Assembly (NCBI RefSeq): GCF_026340675.1
Contig: NZ_JAPEOX010000001.1
Span: 434,001 to 498,000, forward strand
DNA length: 64,000 nucleotides
Origin: Streptomyces sp. NBC_01264
Lineage (GTDB): Bacteria > Actinomycetota > Actinomycetes > Streptomycetales > Streptomycetaceae
Direction of reading: 5' to 3'
Shown: piece by piece, positions 34,905 to 44,700 of the stretch
How positions within the stretch are numbered: position 1 is the stretch's first letter
Layout: each line of letters starts with the position of its first letter
Notes under the pieces: generated by a model
Databases searched by the model: none
The model's input: the letters and a program-made list of their open reading frames with translations, nothing else
Told to the model about the DNA's origin: nothing
Position numbers and translations under genes: made by a program

Positions 34905-35824
34905 CTACGGCACGAGGACGATCTCGCCCTGGACCCGGCCGGTTTCACTGAGCTCATGAGCCTTCGCCGCCTCGGCGAGCGGGAGCGTCTCGGAGAACGT
35001 GGGGCGTATGCCGTGGGTGTCGACGAGTTCGGCGAAGGCGGTGAGTACGGCGGGGGTGGGTTCCAGGAAGAACTCCACGCATCGCACCCCGAGTTCGGCG
35101 GCTCGGGTGGTCACCTCGGTACGGTCCACTCCGACGCCGACGACGTCGACCAGGATGCCGCCCGGGTTGATGGTGGGCAGGGAGCGCGGGCCGTAGTCGC
35201 TGCTGATGGTGTCCAGCACGGCGTCGATGCCGCGCAGGGCCGAGAAGTCTTCCACCGTGTAGTCGATCAGCTCGTCGGCGCCGAGTCCGCGCGCAGGTCG
35301 TCGTGCTTGGCGGCGCGGGCCGTTCCGATGACGTACGCACCCCGGGCCTTGGCGATCTGCACGGCGAGGTGGCCGACGCCGCCGGCCGCGCCGTGGATCA
35401 GCACCCGCTGGCCGGGCCGCACCTCGGAGAGGGTGAATAAGGCCTGGTAGGCGGTGAAGCCGGAGATCGGCAGCGCGGCGGAGCCGACGTGGTCGAGGGT
35501 GCGCGGCCTGGGCGCGATCCGGTCTTCGGTCACGACCACGTGGTCGCCGTGGCTGCCCCGCGGCGGGACGGTCCAGCCGTAGACCTCATCACCCGGGGCG
35601 ACGCCGGTCACGCCCGCGCCGATGGCCTCCACGGTGCCGCTGAACTCGTGGCCGAGGACGAACGGCGTCGGGCCGAAGAAGTCCACCTTGCCGATGCGGA
35701 CCTTCCAGTCCGCAGGGTTCATGCCGGTGGCGCGTACACGCACCAGGACCTCGCCGGGGCCCGGCGAAGGAAGGGGTGGTCCACCGCCCGCTTCCGGATG
35801 CGGCGGGGCACCGCTGCCTCGCAC
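34905..35824 (-). pseudogene. frameshifted zinc-type alcohol dehydrogenase / quinone oxidoreductase
   Basis: The upper part encodes GPGEVLVRVRATGMNPADWK, LGHEFSGTVEAIGAGVTGV and the NADP-binding GAAGGVGHLAVQIAKARGA of the medium-chain reductase family, then runs into a stop after KHDDLRA. A shift near 35284 restores LGADELIDYTVEDFSALRGI and the rest to LSETGRVQGEIVLVP at 34905. The N-terminus is also abnormal: around 35772 the frame appears shifted (VDHPF in one frame, PSPGPGEV in another), and no convincing start with the usual first beta-strand was found. At least one and probably two indels, so it is treated as a pseudogene or error-affected gene. Confidence 0.75.
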
Positions 35825-35994
35825 AGGCTGCGGGCGTGTTCCCGGTCCCCTGACTCCCGGTGGCCGGAACTCGCCCGAGGTCGAGGGACAGATGCGTACC
35901 AGCTGGTAACTTGCGCGAGTTGATCATGTTTGCGGCCGTGGCCGGCCGCGCTCCCGGCCCGAGCCACCCCACCCGTCTCGCTCAAGGAACCACA

Positions 35995-37602
35995 TTGGCA
36001 CGCATCGCCCGGACGACCTCCCTCGTCTCCACATCCGCCCTCGCACTCACCCTCTCCCTCCTCGCCACCGCCTCCCCCGCGTCCGCCGCGGACGCGCCCA
36101 CACCACACCTGGACTCCGTCGAGCAGACCTTGCGTCAGGTCTCGCCGGGCCTGGAGGGCTCCATCTGGGAACGCACTTCCGGCAACCGGCTCGGCTCGTC
36201 CGAGCCCGGGGGCGCCGACTGGCTGCTCCAGACGCCCGGCTGCTGGGGCGACGCCACGTGCGCCGACCGGCCCGGATCGCGCCGTCTTCTGCAGAAGATG
36301 CGCCAGGACATCGCCGACGCCCGGCAGACGGTGGACATATCGACACTGGCGCCCTTCCCCAACGGGGGTTACCAGGAGGCGATCGTCGACGGCCTGAGGG
36401 AATCGGTCCGGAAGGGCAACCGGCTGAAGGTGCGCGTCCTGGTGGGCGCCGCACCCCTCTACCACTCCACCGTGATCCCGTCGTCCTACCGGGACGAACT
36501 GCTCGCGCGGCTGGGCCCCGCCGCCGCGAGCGGCATCACCCTCAACGTGGCCTCGATGACCACCTCGAAGACCGCCTTCTCCTGGAACCACTCCAAGCTC
36601 GTGGTGGTGGACGGCAGTTCGGTCATCACCGGTGGCATCAACAGCTGGAACGACGACTACCTGGACACCACCCACCCGGTGAATGACGTCGACCTCGCGC
36701 TCTCCGGGCCCGCGGCGGGCTCGGCCGGCCGCTACCTCGACTCCCTGTGGGACTGGACCTGCCGGAACAAGGCCAGCTGGAGCGCGGTCTGGTTCGCCGC
36801 CTCACCCGGCGCGGACTGCATGCCCTCCCTGCCCCGGCCCGCCTCGCCGCAGGGCGGGGGCGACGTGCCCGCGCTCGCCGTCGGCGGACTCGGCGTGGGC
36901 ATCCGTCAGAAGGACCCCGCCTCCCCGTTCCGCCCGGTCCTGCCGACGGCCGGTGACACCAAGTGCGGTATCGGCCTGCACGACTACACCAACGCCGACC
37001 GGGACTACGACACCGTCAACCCGGAGGAGAGTGCCCTGCGCGCCCTGGTCTCCAGCGCGAACTCGCACATCGAGATCTCCCAGCAGGACGTGCACGCCAC
37101 CTGCCCGCCGCTCCCCCGCTACGACGTACGCCTCTACGACGCCCTCGCCGCGAAGCTCGTCTCCGGCGTGAAGGTCCGCATCGTCGTGAGCGATCCGGCG
37201 AACCGCGGCACGATCGGCAGCGGCGGCTACTCACAGATCAAGTCCCTCTCCGAAGTGAGCGACGCCCTGCGCGGCCGGGTGACGGCCCTGACAGGTGACG
37301 GCGCCCGGGCACGGACAGCCCTGTGCGAGAACCTCCAGTTGGCCACGTTCCGGGCCTCCGACGCGCCGACCTGGGCCGACGGCAAGCCGTACGCCCAGCA
37401 CCACAAGCTCGTCTCGGTCGACGACGCGGCCTTCTACATCGGCTCCAAGAACCTCTACCCCTCCTGGCTGCAGGACTTCGGCTACGTCATCGAGAGCCCG
37501 GCCGCGGCCGCGCAGCTCAAGAGCGACCTGCTGGACCCGCAGTGGCGCTACTCCCGGACCACCGCGACGTACGACCACACCCGCGGCCTCTGCCAGGACT
37601 GA
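35995..37602 (+). CDS. pld: secreted phospholipase D-type enzyme
   Basis: 535 residues from TTG at 35995 with AAGGA six bases ahead; this start gives a classical signal peptide ([19 protein letters not shown], cleavage after ASA near residue 30). Two HKD motifs are visible: HSKLVVVDG followed by [10 protein letters not shown], and HHKLVSVDD followed by IGSKNLYP. Length and layout match secreted Streptomyces phospholipases D, which hydrolyse or transphosphatidylate phospholipids through a phosphohistidine intermediate. A hairpin follows the stop. Gene symbol given by family only. Confidence 0.88.
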   Translation: MARIARTTSLVSTSALALTLSLLATASPASAADAPTPHLDSVEQTLRQVSPGLEGSIWERTSGNRLGSSEPGGADWLLQTPGCWGDATCADRPGSRRLLQKMRQDIADARQTVDISTLAPFPNGGYQEAIVDGLRESVRKGNRLKVRVLVGAAPLYHSTVIPSSYRDELLARLGPAAASGITLNVASMTTSKTAFSWNHSKLVVVDGSSVITGGINSWNDDYLDTTHPVNDVDLALSGPAAGSAGRYLDSLWDWTCRNKASWSAVWFAASPGADCMPSLPRPASPQGGGDVPALAVGGLGVGIRQKDPASPFRPVLPTAGDTKCGIGLHDYTNADRDYDTVNPEESALRALVSSANSHIEISQQDVHATCPPLPRYDVRLYDALAAKLVSGVKVRIVVSDPANRGTIGSGGYSQIKSLSEVSDALRGRVTALTGDGARARTALCENLQLATFRASDAPTWADGKPYAQHHKLVSVDDAAFYIGSKNLYPSWLQDFGYVIESPAAAAQLKSDLLDPQWRYSRTTATYDHTRGLCQD

Positions 37603-37624
37603 CTCCCCCCGTCCCACGGCGTGG

Positions 37625-37646
37625 CCGTCACCTTCGATGGTGACGG
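37625..37646. terminator. hairpin after the phospholipase D gene
   Basis: CCGTCACC and GGTGACGG form a perfect 8-bp stem with a 6-base loop, 23 bp after the stop codon. Confidence 0.6.
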
Positions 37647-37754
37647 AGGAACCATCACCCCCACGGCAGGGCGTGTGCCCCGGCGAGGAGGAGAGCCCCT
37701 GCGCGTTATCCACGCCCCGTGCGGGGTATCGGGCAGCCGGGGAGAGGGGGAGGC

Positions 37755-38300
37755 GTGCGGACTGGCTTCGTGCGGGCCGCGGCCGGGCTCGGGGTTCTGG
37801 TGGTGCTGACGGTCGCCGGGTGGCTGGTGTGGGTGCTGCCCGGCCCGCAGCTGGGAGCCGTGCTCGGCGTCGGGCCGGTGGACGGGGTCGTCGTGGTCCA
37901 GGAATGCCACGAGGCCACCGATGAGGAGGGCTACGCAACCGGTACCGACTGCACCGGCCACTACACCCCGCGCCGCGCGGGCGAACCCGCCCGGGCGATG
38001 CTCCTCGACACGGCCGCCGAGGAGTACCGTCCCGGATCGGCCGTGCCGGTCCGGACGGCGAGGGGGCGCGCCTACGAGTTCTCCGGACTCGCCGTCTTCA
38101 ACTACGGCACCGCCACCGGCCTGTTGCTCGTGCCCTTCCTCACTCTCACGGCTTATCTAGCCGCCTGCGTACGCCGCCGCAACGGCCACCCGCCCGAGCC
38201 TGACGGCTATCTGTTCGCCGGTCTGGCCGGGCTGGTGGTCGTCATCGTGCTGGGTGCAGGGATCGGTTTCCTCGTCTCGATCGGCCGGGCAATCCTCTGA
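37755..38300 (+). CDS. membrane protein, unknown function
   Basis: 181 residues from GTG at 37755, preceded by a purine-rich GGGAGAGGGGGAGGC. One N-terminal transmembrane helix (AAAGLGVLVVLTVAGWLVWVL), an extracytoplasmic domain with two cysteines (QECHEATDEEGYATGTDC) that could form a disulfide, then two more helices (TGLLLVPFLTLTAYLAACV and LFAGLAGLVVVIVLGAGIGF). Resembles small actinobacterial membrane proteins of unknown role. Confidence 0.65.
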   Translation: MRTGFVRAAAGLGVLVVLTVAGWLVWVLPGPQLGAVLGVGPVDGVVVVQECHEATDEEGYATGTDCTGHYTPRRAGEPARAMLLDTAAEEYRPGSAVPVRTARGRAYEFSGLAVFNYGTATGLLLVPFLTLTAYLAACVRRRNGHPPEPDGYLFAGLAGLVVVIVLGAGIGFLVSIGRAIL

Positions 38301-38305
38301 GCGGA

Positions 38306-39460
38306 TCAGAGCAGCGCGTGCGGGTACTCCGCGGCTCGCTGCTGGAAGGCCAGGACCGCGGGGTTCTGGACGGTGCCGCCGCGGATCTCGATCGCTCGGC
38401 GAATGGTGTGGTCGTCGTCCCAGCCGGCCGGCCCTTCCAGGACCGACCGCAGGAAGGGAATCAGCGCCTCGCTGTTCTCCCAGGTGGCCGCGTCCCACAG
38501 GTAGGAGGGGCTGTGATCCACGGCGTAGTAGTGGACCTGGTCACCGACGGTGAACATCGGCGCGGTGAAGGTGGTGGGCCGGGCCCAGGCGAAACCCATG
38601 CCCTCGTCGCAGGAGACGTCGATGACGAGGGTGCCGGGCAGGAGCTTCGACAGGTCCTCCTCTATCAGGAACATCAGCGGCGCCGCCGTGTCCTGCAGCA
38701 CGCAGTTGACGATGATGTCGTGCCCGGCGAGGAAGTCGGCCAGCGGCTCCGGGCCGTCCTCCGTGACCACGATGCTGCGCCGCGGGTCGAGGGTGTCGTC
38801 GGCGACGTCGTGGTCGAAGTGCACGATCCGTGCCGAGTGGATCGGTGAGCTGACGGCGGCGATGCCGCGCGCGGTCAGCACGTCCACATCGTGAACGCCC
38901 AGCGCGCTGAGCGCGGTTACCGCGCCGCGGGCGGTGGCGCCGAAGCCGATCACCACCGCACGCCGGCGCCGCCCGTAGTCACCGGTCGCCCCGGTCAGCT
39001 GCATGGCGTGGAGCACCGACGAGTAGCCGGCCAGTTCGTTGTTCTTGTGGAAGACGTGCAGGCTGAATCCGCCGTCCCGGGTCCAGTGGTTCATCGCCTC
39101 GAAGGCGATCACCGTGAGCTTGCGGTCGATGGCGGCCTGCGTGACCTTCTCGTCCTGCACGCAGTGCGGCCACCCCCACAGCACCTGCCCGTCCCGCAGG
39201 TCCGCGAGGTCTTCGTGCAGCGGTTTGGCCAGCAGGATGACGTCGCACTCCGTGATCAGGTCCTCGCGCGAGCGGAAACCGGCGACCCATGGAGCGAGCT
39301 GTTCGTCCGAGACACCGAAGTGTTCGCCGTAGCCGGTCTGCAGGTAGATGCTGGGCTGGAGGTCGGCATCGATGCGTTCGAAGTGTGCTGGGTGGATCGG
39401 CAGACGGTACTCGTTCTCTTTGCGTGTCTGCGACATGATTCCGAGCTTGAGCTGCTGCAA
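38306..39460 (-). CDS. N5-(carboxyethyl)ornithine synthase-like / alanine dehydrogenase-family oxidoreductase
   Basis: 384 residues. TTG at 39460 (AAAGGGG ahead) is preferred over ATG eight codons later because the family starts with a KLG-strand before SRKENExRxPIHPxH, seen here as KLGIMSQTRKENEYRLPIHP. The N-terminal half has VLWGWPHCVQDEKV; the Rossmann motif is VVIGFGATARGAV; NHWTRDGGF and the C-terminal YYAVDHSPSYLWD match carboxyethyl-ornithine synthase, which reductively joins pyruvate to the side-chain amine of ornithine. Lysine/alanine dehydrogenase-like activity is the alternative. It lies back-to-back with the ABC exporter operon across 134 bp. Confidence 0.75.
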   Translation of the reverse strand: MQQLKLGIMSQTRKENEYRLPIHPAHFERIDADLQPSIYLQTGYGEHFGVSDEQLAPWVAGFRSREDLITECDVILLAKPLHEDLADLRDGQVLWGWPHCVQDEKVTQAAIDRKLTVIAFEAMNHWTRDGGFSLHVFHKNNELAGYSSVLHAMQLTGATGDYGRRRRAVVIGFGATARGAVTALSALGVHDVDVLTARGIAAVSSPIHSARIVHFDHDVADDTLDPRRSIVVTEDGPEPLADFLAGHDIIVNCVLQDTAAPLMFLIEEDLSKLLPGTLVIDVSCDEGMGFAWARPTTFTAPMFTVGDQVHYYAVDHSPSYLWDAATWENSEALIPFLRSVLEGPAGWDDDHTIRRAIEIRGGTVQNPAVLAFQQRAAEYPHALL

Positions 39461-39594
39461 AATGCCCCTTTGATTGTTACCTGTCTAACACACGCCGGAG
39501 CCGAGGGGATCTCGCCGGCGGTGACATTTGTACGGTCCGGGTCCGTACACGCGGCTCTTCCGCCTGCCCCGGGTCCCTCCGTAGCGTTTTGGAC

Positions 39595-40560
39595 ATGACG
39601 CAGACGACGCTCAAGACGGCGGGGGCAGGGCAGGGGGAAGAGGCGACGGCCGCGGTGCGGTTCCGGCACGTAGCCAAGTCCTTCGGGACCGTACGGGCCG
39701 TGGCCGAGCTCGACCTCGACATCCGGCGCGGCGAGACCGTCGCCCTGCTCGGCCGCAACGGCGCCGGGAAGTCCACCGCCATCAGCCTGCTGCTCGGGCT
39801 GAACGAGCCCGACGCGGGCGGCGTGCGCCTCTTCGGGGACCGTCCCGAGCGGGCTGTACGGGCCGGCCGGGTCGGCGCGATGCTCCAGGAGGGGCGCCCC
39901 GTGCCACGGCTCACCGTGCGGGAGCTCGTCGGCTTCGTCGCCCGGACCTATCCCGCCCCGATGCCCGTCGCCGAGGCCCTCGGCCTGGCCGGGCTCACGG
40001 AGGTCGCCGGCCGCCGCGCCGACCGGCTCTCCGGCGGTCAGGCCCAGCGGGTCCGCTTCGCCGTCGCCCTCGCGGGCAACCCCGAGCTGCTCGTCCTCGA
40101 CGAGCCGACCGCCGCCCTCGACGTCGAGGCCCGGCGCGCCTTCTGGGAGTCCATGCGGGCCTACGCCCGGCGCGGCAACACCGTCCTGTTCTCCACGCAC
40201 TACCTGGAGGAGGCCGACGCCCACGCCGACCGCATCCTGGTCCTGGACCGGGGCCGCCTGGTCGCCGACGACACCGGTGACGGGCTCCGGCGCGCCGCCG
40301 GCGGCTCCGTGGTCGCCCTCGACCTGGCCGGCCGCTCCACCGGGGAGCTGGCCGGGCTGCCGGGGGTGATCGCCGTAGAGGTGCGCGGGGAGCGCGCGAG
40401 GCTGCGTACGAGCGACCCTGACGCCACCGTCGTCGCCCTCGTGCACCGGGGCGACGTTCGTGGACTGGAGGTCACCGGCGCCTCCCTCGAAGACGCCTTC
40501 CTCGCCCTGACCAGCTGCGAGGCCGACGCCGAAGCCACCCCCGCGGAGCGTGTCCGATGA
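39595..40560 (+). CDS. ABC exporter ATP-binding protein
   Basis: 321 residues from ATG at 39595; no ribosome binding site is visible, so translation may be leaderless or start at TTG 39589. Walker A GRNGAGKST, signature LSGGQAQR, Walker B LLVLDEPTAAL and the H-loop STHYLEE are intact. The C-terminal extension (about 230-321) is that of the DrrA/NatA-type group. It overlaps the permease start by ATGA. With the following permease and two-component pair it forms one four-gene operon. Confidence 0.92.
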   Translation: MTQTTLKTAGAGQGEEATAAVRFRHVAKSFGTVRAVAELDLDIRRGETVALLGRNGAGKSTAISLLLGLNEPDAGGVRLFGDRPERAVRAGRVGAMLQEGRPVPRLTVRELVGFVARTYPAPMPVAEALGLAGLTEVAGRRADRLSGGQAQRVRFAVALAGNPELLVLDEPTAALDVEARRAFWESMRAYARRGNTVLFSTHYLEEADAHADRILVLDRGRLVADDTGDGLRRAAGGSVVALDLAGRSTGELAGLPGVIAVEVRGERARLRTSDPDATVVALVHRGDVRGLEVTGASLEDAFLALTSCEADAEATPAERVR

Positions 40561-41279
40561 TCGTGACGGCGTACGTCCGCCTCGAAGTCCGCCGCGCCCT
40601 GCGCGACACCGGATTCGTCGTCTTCGGCATCGGCATGCCGGTGGTGATGTACCTCCTCTTCACCAACCTCGGGACCGACGCCGCCGAGTGGAAGACCGCC
40701 TCCATGGTCGCCATGGCTGCCTACGGGGCCCTGGGCGCGGCCCTGTCGACCGGCACGGGCATCGCGGAGGACAAGGGCGCCGGCTGGCTGCGCCAGCTGC
40801 GGGTCACCCCGATGACCCCGCGCCAGGTGGTGGCTGGCCGGGCGCTGACCGGTTCGGTGGTCGTGCTGCCCGCCATCGCCGCCGTGCTCGCGGCGGGCGC
40901 GCTCGTCAACGGGGTCCGTCTGGACGCCTGGCAGTGGGCGGCCGTCGCCCTCGCGCTCTGGCTCGGTGCCTTGCCGTTCACCCTGCTCGGCATGGGCAAC
41001 GGCTACCGCCTCACCGCCCAGACCACCGGCCTCGCCAACGTGGCCTGCAACCTGCTGCTGTCCATCGTCGGCGGCCTCTGGTTCCCGGTCGAGCTGTTCC
41101 CGCACTGGCTGCGCTCCCTCTCCGCCCTCACCCCCACCCACCGCTTCGCGGAGATCGGGCAGTCCCTCGCCGCCGGCGCGGCTCCCGCCGCCGCGGCGGT
41201 GGCGGTGATCGCGGCCTGGGCGCTGCTGTTCGGTTCCTACGCGGTCCTCTCGTACCGTCGGTCCGCGAGGACGGTGTAG
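40557..41279 (+). CDS. ABC-2 type permease
   Basis: 240 residues with six hydrophobic helices and the ABC-2 C-terminal signature ANVACNLLLSIVGGLWFPVELFP. The loop AGWLRQLRVTPMTPRQVVAG is the conserved segment contacting the ATPase. Its start overlaps the ATPase stop, so equal expression is likely. Substrate unknown; such pairs with DesKR-like regulators often relate to membrane stress or lipid homeostasis. Confidence 0.9.
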   Translation: MIVTAYVRLEVRRALRDTGFVVFGIGMPVVMYLLFTNLGTDAAEWKTASMVAMAAYGALGAALSTGTGIAEDKGAGWLRQLRVTPMTPRQVVAGRALTGSVVVLPAIAAVLAAGALVNGVRLDAWQWAAVALALWLGALPFTLLGMGNGYRLTAQTTGLANVACNLLLSIVGGLWFPVELFPHWLRSLSALTPTHRFAEIGQSLAAGAAPAAAAVAVIAAWALLFGSYAVLSYRRSARTV

Positions 41280-41282
41280 GCG

Positions 41283-42548
41283 ATGGGCGCGGTCCGCGGA
41301 GCGGAACGGTGCACGGAACGGGGCACGGAGATGGGGAACAAGCGCGAGCGGCGCGGGTCCGGACCGATCGGGGTGTCCGGCGGGCTCACCCTGCTGCCCT
41401 GGCTCCTGCTGGGCATGGGGGCCTTCTCCAACATCCTGCAGGGCAGGACGCCGAACCCGGTGATCGGCGGCGCCGGCCTGCTGATCTTCAACTCCCTGTA
41501 CATCAGCGTGGTGTTCCGCGCCTTCCACAAGCGGTCGCGGGAGGCCGCGAGCACCCGTTGGTGCCTGGTCGTCATGGGTCTGGTCACCTGCGGACTCGCC
41601 CTCGGCTACGGCGGCAGCTGGCTCACCTTCTTCCCCCTGCTGGGCCTCGCCACCGGAGCCGTGCTCCGGGGCCGGACGCTCGGGGTGGCCGTCATCGGAC
41701 TCAGCGCCGTGGGCGGGGCGATCGCCGTGTACCACGACGGCTGGGGAGCGGTCGGCGTCGTTTACGGGACCTTCCTGTCCGGCATGGTCACCGCGGCCAT
41801 CCTCGCCCTGTCGGAGACCGTACGGGAACTGCGCGAGACCCGGCAGGAGCTGGCCCGGGCGGCGGTGGAACAGGAGCGGCTGCGCTTCTCCCGGGACCTG
41901 CACGATCTGCTCGGCCACACCCTGTCGGTGATCGTCGTGAAGTCGGAGGCGGCCCGCCGGCTCGCGCCCCGCGACCTTGACGCTGCCCTCGCCCAGGTCG
42001 CGGACATCGAGTCCGTCGGGCGCCAGGCCCTGGTCGAGATCCGGGAGGCCGTCACCGGCTACCGCGAGGCGAGCCTGGCCGGCGAGCTCGACCGGGCCCG
42101 GGGCGTACTGACCGCCGCCGGAATCGAGCCCGTCGTACGGCAGTCGGGACCGCCGCTGCCCGCGCGGACGGCGGCGCTGCTCGGGTGGGTGGTGCGCGAG
42201 TCCGTGACCAACGCGATCCGGCACAGCGGTGCGACCCGCTGCGAGATCGAGGTGCGGGGCGCGGCGGAGCGGGTCCGGCTGGTGATCACGGACGACGGGG
42301 GCGCAGGCGTAGGCTCGGACCCGCCGGACGATGGTCCGAAGAGTGGTGATCCGAAGAGTGGTGGTCCGCCCGGCGGTGGTCCGGCGGGCAGCGGTCTGAA
42401 AGGACTCGCCGAACGGCTCGCCGCGGCCGGCGGCACCCTGGGCAGCGGCCCGGCCCCGGGCGGCCGGGGCTTCCGGGTCACCGCCGAACTCCCGGTGGAC
42501 GAGGACTCCGTACGACCGGTGGCCGAACTGGAAGGGGAGGGCCGATGA
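41283..42548 (+). CDS. DesK-like sensor histidine kinase
   Basis: 421 residues from ATG at 41283, or 405 from ATG at 41331. Five or so transmembrane helices occupy the N-terminal 170 residues. The phosphoacceptor is the His in FSRDLHDLLGHTLSVIVV, typical of HisKA_3 kinases; the ATPase domain has VVRESVTNAIRHS and ITDDGGAG. The ATP-lid region carries a Gly/Pro/Ser/Asp-rich insertion (42330-42395) built from near-repeats of GGTCCGAAGAGTGGTGATCC-like DNA. Overlaps the response regulator by ATGA. Likely senses membrane state and controls the upstream exporter. Confidence 0.9.
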   Translation: MGAVRGAERCTERGTEMGNKRERRGSGPIGVSGGLTLLPWLLLGMGAFSNILQGRTPNPVIGGAGLLIFNSLYISVVFRAFHKRSREAASTRWCLVVMGLVTCGLALGYGGSWLTFFPLLGLATGAVLRGRTLGVAVIGLSAVGGAIAVYHDGWGAVGVVYGTFLSGMVTAAILALSETVRELRETRQELARAAVEQERLRFSRDLHDLLGHTLSVIVVKSEAARRLAPRDLDAALAQVADIESVGRQALVEIREAVTGYREASLAGELDRARGVLTAAGIEPVVRQSGPPLPARTAALLGWVVRESVTNAIRHSGATRCEIEVRGAAERVRLVITDDGGAGVGSDPPDDGPKSGDPKSGGPPGGGPAGSGLKGLAERLAAAGGTLGSGPAPGGRGFRVTAELPVDEDSVRPVAELEGEGR

Positions 42549-43150
42549 TCAGGCTCCTGCTGGCCGAGGACCAGGGCATGATGCGCGGCGCCCTGGCCCT
42601 GCTGCTCGGGCTGGAGGAGGACATCGAGGTCGTGGCGCAGGTCGGAGCCGGGGACGAGATCGTGCCCGCCGCCCTGGCGACCCGGCCCGACGTGGCCCTG
42701 CTCGACATCGAACTCCCGGGCCGCAGCGGGCTCGACGCGGCGGCGGACCTGCGCCGCGAGTGCCCCGGCTGCCGGGTGCTGATCCTGACCACCTTCGGCC
42801 GGCCCGGCTATCTGCGCCGGGCGATGGACGCGGGGGCGGCCGGCTTCCTGGTGAAGGACGGGCCGGTCGAGGAACTGGCCGAGGCGGTACGCCGCGTGCT
42901 CGCCGGGGAGACCGTGATCGACCCCGCGCTCGCGGCCGCGGCCCTCAGCGCGGGCCCGAACCCACTGACCCCGCGAGAGGTGGACGTGCTCAGCGCCTCC
43001 GTGGACGGTGCCACCGTCGCCGACATCGCGGCGAGGATCCACCTGTCGGAGTCGACCGTACGCAACTACCTGTCCTCGGCGATCGGCAAGACCGGAACCC
43101 GCAACCGCATGGAGGCCGTCCGCGCCGCGCGCCGCCAGGGCTGGCTCTAG
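42545..43150 (+). CDS. NarL/DesR-type response regulator
   Basis: 201 residues. Receiver domain 1-120 with phospho-aspartate in ALLDIELPGRSG and the acidic pocket LLAEDQ; LuxR-type HTH at the end (LTPREVDVLSASVDGATVAD, then LSESTVRNYLSSAIGKTGT). The GxTGTRNRxEAxRxAxxxGWL ending is typical of DesR-like regulators. Cotranscribed with its kinase and the ABC exporter genes, which it probably regulates. Confidence 0.93.
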   Translation: MIRLLLAEDQGMMRGALALLLGLEEDIEVVAQVGAGDEIVPAALATRPDVALLDIELPGRSGLDAAADLRRECPGCRVLILTTFGRPGYLRRAMDAGAAGFLVKDGPVEELAEAVRRVLAGETVIDPALAAAALSAGPNPLTPREVDVLSASVDGATVADIAARIHLSESTVRNYLSSAIGKTGTRNRMEAVRAARRQGWL

Positions 43151-43167
43151 GGCCTGTCGTCAAGCTC

Positions 43168-43196
43168 CGGCCTGTGGCGGCTTCAGCCACCGGCCG
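43168..43196. terminator. hairpin at the convergent gene ends
   Basis: CGGCC-T-GTGGC and GCCAC-C-GGCCG pair (10 bp with one mismatch) around a 7-base loop, just after the response regulator stop and overlapping the last codons of the carotenoid oxygenase gene. Confidence 0.45.
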
Positions 43197-44619
43197 TCGG
43201 GAGCCAGCAGCCGTGCAGGCCGAGCGGGACCCGGACGGGAATGGGGGCGCGGGCCACGGGGCCCGAGGCGGGGTCCTGGGCCGGGACGACCAGGAACCAC
43301 GCGGACCCGTCGGTGCGGTCGGTGGCGAACGTCAGCCAGTAGCCCTCCTCCTCGGAGTCCCGCCCCGGCACCGGTGCGAAGACCGGCTCCCCGACGGACA
43401 GGTCCCCGGCATCCCAGACGCGGGCGGTACCGGTCTCGGTGTCGTGGAACCGCACGGCGTCGTACTCGCCGGGCAGCAGGTCCGTCCGGCCGGTCTCGGT
43501 GGCCAGTGCGGCGTAGCGGTGGCGCCGGCCGATGCGCCGGTCGTCGATGCGGGGGAACTCGACCCGGGCGTCGTCCAGCAGGGTCCGGACCATGGTGCCC
43601 GCCACCGGGTCGATGCGTGCCCGTACGAGTCCGCCGCTCGCGGGGGTCGCACCGGGCTCCGGTTCTGAGCCGACGGTCAGCCGGCTCCACTGCACGTAGT
43701 CCAGGACCACCGGGGCATCCGGGCCGGGCCCGTCGTCGTACGCGTTCACGGTGTGCCAGAGCCAGAACGCCTCGTCGGCGGCCCAGCGCGGCGGCCCGCC
43801 GTCGCGCGGGACGAGGACCACGCGGGTCCCGCGCTCGGGCCGCCAGGCGAGGAACGAGCCGCCCGCCATGGCGGCGGGGAGGTCGAAGAAGGCGGGCGCG
43901 AGGACGATGACCGCGTAGCGCTCGGTCAGGGCCATGTCGTGGATCATCATCGGCTCGTCCACTCCGCCGACCGGTGTGGGACCGCGCGTGACCGCGCCGT
44001 CGCGGCCGATGACCGACCAGGTCAGGTACGGCGCCTCCAGGCCGTAACAGAAGACGACCATCTCGCCGGTGACCGGATCGATCTTGGGGTGGGCCGTGAT
44101 GCCCACCGGCAGGGCGCCACCGAAGTCTTCCCGGCCGAGCGTCTCCAGGCCGGCGCCGATCCGGTACGGGCACGCGGACTCGGCGAGGGCCAGGAGCCGG
44201 CCGCCGTGCCGTACGACGTTGATATCGGGCATGTCCCTGAAAGTGCCCGCCAGTTCGGGCCCGACCTGGTCGGCGTCCGGCATGATCATCGACTCCAGGC
44301 CGCCCCACAGGGCCCGGCCGGCCCGTTCCTCGGCCAGGAGCGCGTGGGTGCGTACGAAGCGGTTGCGGTAGCGGGCGCGCCCCTGCGAGAGCCAGACCCC
44401 GTGGAGCATGCCGTCCCCGTCGATGGGGTATAGGTACGAGCCGATCGGGGTGAAACGCGGATTGGGGCCGTTGCGCAGGTACAGCCCGTCCAGCGCCGAC
44501 GGGATCTCACCGGTCACTTCGAGGTCGGCGACGTCCACCTCCTCGCTGACCGGCGCGAATGCGCCCAGCAGGTGGGGAACCCGGGTGGGGTCGAAGCGCG
44601 GCGGCGTGTGCGTGTTCAC
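43183..44619 (-). CDS. carotenoid oxygenase (RPE65/CCD family)
   Basis: 478 residues from GTG at 44619 behind GGGAGGTCAC. The family hallmarks are present in order: YLRNGPNPRFTP, GDGMLHGVWL, TAHPKIDPVTGEMV, MMIHDMALTERYAVI, WLWHTVNAYDDG and the C-terminal HGCWLP. The histidines in AHPK, IHDM, WHTV and the final HG are the four iron ligands. Cleaves a conjugated double bond of a carotenoid, apocarotenoid or stilbene with O2 in the cytosol or at the membrane. No carotenoid biosynthesis genes are nearby. Confidence 0.93.
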   Translation of the reverse strand: MNTHTPPRFDPTRVPHLLGAFAPVSEEVDVADLEVTGEIPSALDGLYLRNGPNPRFTPIGSYLYPIDGDGMLHGVWLSQGRARYRNRFVRTHALLAEERAGRALWGGLESMIMPDADQVGPELAGTFRDMPDINVVRHGGRLLALAESACPYRIGAGLETLGREDFGGALPVGITAHPKIDPVTGEMVVFCYGLEAPYLTWSVIGRDGAVTRGPTPVGGVDEPMMIHDMALTERYAVIVLAPAFFDLPAAMAGGSFLAWRPERGTRVVLVPRDGGPPRWAADEAFWLWHTVNAYDDGPGPDAPVVLDYVQWSRLTVGSEPEPGATPASGGLVRARIDPVAGTMVRTLLDDARVEFPRIDDRRIGRRHRYAALATETGRTDLLPGEYDAVRFHDTETGTARVWDAGDLSVGEPVFAPVPGRDSEEEGYWLTFATDRTDGSAWFLVVPAQDPASGPVARAPIPVRVPLGLHGCWLPTAGG

Positions 44620-44700
44620 GTGACCTCCCGGGGCGTACTGGCCGACTTCGGTCTTACCGGTACTTCCCAGTGAAACGCGGTGGCCGGTCCGGTGCCAGCC

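Noticed and set aside
39500..39594. Clear sigma-70 promoter for leaderless start of the ABC operon
   Set aside because: TAGCGT lies at a plausible -10 distance from ATG 39595, but no acceptable -35 was found at 16-18 bp, so it is not listed as a promoter.
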